DNA from: Roseobacter cerasinus
GTDB taxonomy: Bacteria > Pseudomonadota > Alphaproteobacteria > Rhodobacterales > Rhodobacteraceae
Reading direction: 5' to 3'
Length of the DNA stretch: 64,000 nucleotides
Assembly: GCF_009811755.1 (NCBI RefSeq)
Contig: NZ_BLIV01000005.1
Location: 248,001 to 312,000 of the forward strand
Shown: positions 61,101 to 64,000 of the stretch, piece after piece
Layout of the letters: each line of letters starts with the position of its first letter
How positions within the stretch are numbered: position 1 is the first letter of the stretch
Notes under the pieces: model-generated
The model's database searches: none
Seen by the model: the letters and a program-made list of their open reading frames with translations, nothing else
Told to the model about the DNA's origin: nothing
Position numbers and translations under genes: made by a program

Positions 61101-63286
61101 CGCCGTCCTCCAATCCGCAATGCGTTGAGGGACACCGAGATTGACGAGGTGGACATGGCCAGCGCCGCGATCAGCGGCGTCGCAAATCCGGCCACTGCAA
61201 GTGGAACCGCGATGATGTTGTAGAACGTGGCAATGCGGAAATTCTCGCGGATACGCCGCGTCGCCTGTCGGGCCACCGACAGGGCGGTTCCAATCGGAGC
61301 CAGATCCTGCCCCAGCAAAACCATATCCGATGCCGCACGTGCCGCATCCAACGCCTGCGCCGGACTGATTGACACATGCGCGGAAGCAAGCGCCGCAGTA
61401 TCGTTGAGACCATCACCAACCATCAGCACATGCCGGCCCTCATCTTGCAGCTCTGCGACCAGACGCGCCTTGTCCTCAGGGCGCATAGACGCGTGCCACG
61501 TCTCGATCCCGAGGCTCCGGGCAAAGGACGCCACAGCGGCGGTCCGATCACCAGACAGCAAAACCACCTCAAGACCCTGCGTCTCAAGCTCCGCCAGCAT
61601 CTCCGCGGCTCCACGGCGAGATGTGTCCTCGAAGGTCAACACGATGGCTGCACCGTCATCGGTCTGCAGTGCGGCGCACATGGCCTCATCCTCCGGAGCG
61701 ACGCCAATCCAGTCAGCCCGTCCGAGCCGCACAACAGCACCACCAAGTGTCGCTTCCACCCCGAACCCGGGGCGCTCAAGACGATCCGAAAGCGCGGCCT
61801 CGGAGACACCCTCGGTCTGAGCAATCGCGGCAATCGCCTGTGACAGGGGATGTTGTGACCCGCTGGCCAGCGCCGCGGCGATGGATTTCTGTGCCTCGGT
61901 CAGACTGCCCCAGTTGATCAGCTTCGGCGCGCCGGTTGTCAGCGTGCCCGTCTTGTCAAATACAACCGTATCCACTTCAGCGAGACGTTCCAGCGCGGTG
62001 GCGTTCTTGATCAAGAGGCCCTTGCCAAAAAGTCGCCCCGAAGCGGCGGTTGTGACTGCGGGCACTGCAAGCCCCAGCGCACAAGGGCAGGTGATGATCA
62101 GAACCGCCGCCGCGATGTTCAATGACACGCGCATGTCCCCCGACCAGATCAGCCAGCCAAGGAAGGCCAGCGCCGAGAGGATATGCACGCCGGGCGCATA
62201 GAGCTTGGCAGCACGGTCCGCGAGCGACGTGTATCGCGACCGTCCGCTCTCTGCGATAGCCACAAGGGCGGCCATGCGTTGGAGCGATGTGTCCTGCCCG
62301 ACCGCCGTGGCCTGAAGCGTCAGCGGGCCCGTCAGATTGACCTCACCCGCACTGATGAGGTCTCCGGGGCCGCGCGGTTCCGGCACTGTCTCACCGGTCA
62401 AAAGCGCCCGGTCCACTTCGGAGCGGCCCTTAACAACTTTGCCATCCACTGGCGCGCGTCCGCCCGGACGCACCAAAACATGATCCCCGCGACGCAGCTC
62501 GGCCACTGGCACTTCAACAGGGCTGCCGTCATCGATCCGCAAGGCGCGCGGCACTTCCAGTGCTGTCAGCTCCTCCGCTGCGGATCGCGCTGCTGAGCGC
62601 GCGCGGGCATCCAACCAACGCCCCGCAAGCAGGAAGAAGGTCAGCGTCAGGGCGGCATCGAAGTAGGCGTGATGGCCGGACAGCCACGTCTCCCAAAGGG
62701 ATGTCACGAGAGCAAGCGCGATGGCCAGGCTGATCGGCACATCCATGTTGAGCCGCCCCGCCCGCAGTGCGCGCCAGGCGTTTACAAAGAAGGGCTGCGC
62801 CGAAAAGGCGATCGCTGGCAACGCGATCGCTGCCGAAATCCAATGAAAAAGGTCGCGTGTCGCATCCTCCGCCCCGGACCAGACGGCCACGGACAACAGC
62901 ATCACGTTCATCGAGGCAAAGCCCGCCACTGCCAGACGCATCAGCAAGGCCCGCCCGGCAGTGCTGGTGGTGGTCTCGTTCAGGGCGCTGGGGTCAAGCT
63001 CATGTGCTTCGAACCCTTCACGCGCCATCACATCCGTCAGCTCAGCGGCGGTCACCTCGGGCGCGGCGTCGACCAACGCGCGCTTGAGCGTCAGGTTCAC
63101 CCGGGCGGAGGTCACGCCCGGGTGAACCGTCAGCGCCTGCTCGACCTTGGCAATGCAGGCCTGACAATGGATTGTCGGCAAGGACAGCATGATCCGCGCG
63201 TCCTGCGGTGCCACTGCAACGGGCCCCGTCGGGGCCGCAAGGCAACCCGGACAGGCCGCTGGCGCGTTTGTGGCGGTGGCCGTCAC
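61097..63286 (-). CDS. ccoI: Copper-transporting P-type ATPase CcoI (FixI)
   Basis: A 729-residue P1B-type ATPase. Two CxxC motifs (Cys12/15 in CPGC, Cys41/44 in HCQACIAKVEQAL) lie in the N-terminal metal domain. The membrane CPC site is ITCPCALGLAVPAVTTA, the phosphorylation site VFDKTGTLTTGAPKL, and MVGDGLNDTAAL the hinge. About eight helices. It delivers copper for cbb3 oxidase maturation. Overlapping stops and starts join it to ccoS and ccoH. Confidence 0.93.
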   Translation of the reverse strand: MTATATNAPAACPGCLAAPTGPVAVAPQDARIMLSLPTIHCQACIAKVEQALTVHPGVTSARVNLTLKRALVDAAPEVTAAELTDVMAREGFEAHELDPSALNETTTSTAGRALLMRLAVAGFASMNVMLLSVAVWSGAEDATRDLFHWISAAIALPAIAFSAQPFFVNAWRALRAGRLNMDVPISLAIALALVTSLWETWLSGHHAYFDAALTLTFFLLAGRWLDARARSAARSAAEELTALEVPRALRIDDGSPVEVPVAELRRGDHVLVRPGGRAPVDGKVVKGRSEVDRALLTGETVPEPRGPGDLISAGEVNLTGPLTLQATAVGQDTSLQRMAALVAIAESGRSRYTSLADRAAKLYAPGVHILSALAFLGWLIWSGDMRVSLNIAAAVLIITCPCALGLAVPAVTTAASGRLFGKGLLIKNATALERLAEVDTVVFDKTGTLTTGAPKLINWGSLTEAQKSIAAALASGSQHPLSQAIAAIAQTEGVSEAALSDRLERPGFGVEATLGGAVVRLGRADWIGVAPEDEAMCAALQTDDGAAIVLTFEDTSRRGAAEMLAELETQGLEVVLLSGDRTAAVASFARSLGIETWHASMRPEDKARLVAELQDEGRHVLMVGDGLNDTAALASAHVSISPAQALDAARAASDMVLLGQDLAPIGTALSVARQATRRIRENFRIATFYNIIAVPLAVAGFATPLIAALAMSTSSISVSLNALRIGGRR

Positions 63287-63756
63287 GTCGCCCCCCTGGG
63301 CACATGCAGGATGACCCGCTGCTGAAAGACGGTGCCATCCGCCGCCACAGCCTTCATACGCAGGTTCCAGTTGCCCGGCGTCAGCACCGCAGGCGCGACA
63401 TAGGCTGCCCCGTCGAAAACGAATTCCGGGGCTTGGTCATCCCGCACATGGGTGGCCCGGCCAAGGGTGGCGTCAAGCTCGGCCACCTGCACGGGCTGCC
63501 CGGCGCGATCAGTGATCGACAAGACCACCTGATCCCCCCGCGCCTGGGCCAGCACCGACCAGCCCAAGGCCTGCTGCGCGGTCCGGTTTTCGTCGAAATG
63601 CTGGCTGGCCACATAGGAATTCTTGACCTCAAGGCCCGGAAAGGTGCTGAGCGCCTTGTAAGCGAGGGTAAGATTGACCCCGATGATCACCGTGAAGGCC
63701 GAGACAAATATCAAGGCCACATGGCGGCCCGTCAGTTGCTTGGAAGCGGTCGTCAT
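63283..63756 (-). CDS. ccoH: FixH/CcoH family cbb3 maturation protein
   Basis: A 157-residue FixH-type protein. One N-terminal helix (VALIFVSAFTVIIGVNLTLA) is followed by an extracytoplasmic beta-rich domain with the conserved VKNSYVASQHFDENR segment and a C-terminal NWNLRMKAVAADGTVFQQRV. It is required for cbb3 oxidase assembly. AGGAG stands before the ATG, within the end of ccoG. It overlaps ccoI by four bases. Confidence 0.91.
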   Translation of the reverse strand: MTTASKQLTGRHVALIFVSAFTVIIGVNLTLAYKALSTFPGLEVKNSYVASQHFDENRTAQQALGWSVLAQARGDQVVLSITDRAGQPVQVAELDATLGRATHVRDDQAPEFVFDGAAYVAPAVLTPGNWNLRMKAVAADGTVFQQRVILHVPRGAT

Positions 63757-64000
63757 TACTGATCTCCTGTGCCGTTAAAGCTGCTGTCCTTATAGGCGCG
63801 GTCGCCGTTGCTGAGGTCTTCCACCCAGAACCGCAGGTCCGTGCGCCCGGCCTCCGCCGGATCAGATCCGCGCGGTGCGACCACATAGACCCGCTGCAAA
63901 AGCGACGTGTCGGCGGGCACGTCGACCGACCCGTAAGGCGTGCCCTCAAGCTGGATGCGCAGTGCCGGATCACCGACCACTGAAAGTCGGAACAGCCGTT
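63756..64000 (-). CDS. ccoG: CcoG/FixG-type cytochrome oxidase accessory protein, C-terminal end (partial)
   Basis: Only the last 81 or so residues are in the window; the frame runs off the right edge with no start. The visible part (RLFRLSVVGDPALRIQLEGT, ADTSLLQRVYVVAPRGSDPA, WVEDLSNGDRAYKDSSFNG) matches the C-terminal Ig-like domain of CcoG. The N-terminal helices and ferredoxin-type cysteines lie beyond the window. It is the first gene of the ccoGHIS group as read on the minus strand. Confidence 0.83.
   Translation of the reverse strand, partial: RLFRLSVVGDPALRIQLEGTPYGSVDVPADTSLLQRVYVVAPRGSDPAEAGRTDLRFWVEDLSNGDRAYKDSSFNGTGDQ

Overview
The window looks like a piece of a GC-rich alphaproteobacterial genome, most likely a Rhodobacteraceae (roseobacter-type) chromosome. 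The evidence is the codon use, the ccoGHIS oxidase-maturation operon, the hemE/hemC/hemF group, the DUF772-type IS remnant and the many ABC, TTT and Liv-type uptake systems. This placement is inferred from gene content; no species-level marker was tested.

Layout. (1) 1-13075, plus strand: an iron-scavenging block. It opens with the end of a carboxynorspermidine decarboxylase gene and an agmatinase (polyamine supply). A complete petrobactin-type siderophore set follows in asbABCDEF order: two IucA/IucC synthetases, an aryl-AMP ligase, a fused aryl-carrier/AsbE protein and a 3-dehydroshikimate dehydratase. Next come a one-piece ABC exporter and an exbB-exbD-exbD-tonB energiser. (2) 13157-30693: a probable catabolic regulon for a small cyclic nitrogen compound. 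It comprises hydantoinase subunits (minus strand), a Liv-type ABC importer, a MarR regulator, a molybdenum hydroxylase (FAD subunit plus fused 2Fe-2S/Moco subunit), a 6-hydroxynicotinate-reductase-like Fe-S protein, a UPF0280 protein and an amino-acid-synthesis-family protein. A 16-bp motif recurs upstream of three of these units. A copper-chaperone-like protein and a polytopic membrane protein sit inside this stretch. (3) 30734-33843: a decayed RTX gene, an M48 protease and a DUF898 membrane protein. (4) 34503-45059, minus strand: a peptide ABC transporter, gamma-glutamyltransferase, DUF1028 protein, FadR-type regulator, ArgC and LysE exporter, apparently one functional unit. (5) 45483-49559: a tandem universal stress protein and a tctCBA tricarboxylate-type transporter. 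(6) 49701-53606: a visibly AT-richer accessory patch with an IS remnant, a 48-residue membrane protein, three unrecognised proteins and a serine-recombinase remnant, ending beside a CAT-anticodon tRNA. (7) 53764-64000: core chromosome with hemE, hemC, hemF, a short-chain dehydrogenase lacking the usual catalytic lysine, an RsmC-like methyltransferase, clpS, a D,D-carboxypeptidase with a SPOR domain, and ccoS-ccoI-ccoH-ccoG (the last cut by the window edge).

How the parts work together. In block 1 the polyamine genes plausibly make the spermidine arms, AsbF makes 3,4-dihydroxybenzoate, AsbC/D/E load and transfer it, and AsbA/B build the citrate-spermidine backbone. The ABC protein is the likely exporter, and ExbBDD-TonB would power re-uptake through a receptor outside the window. 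In block 2 the shared motif suggests that one MarR protein controls import, oxidation/reduction and ring opening together. All functions are assigned by reading motifs and gene order; no database search was run.
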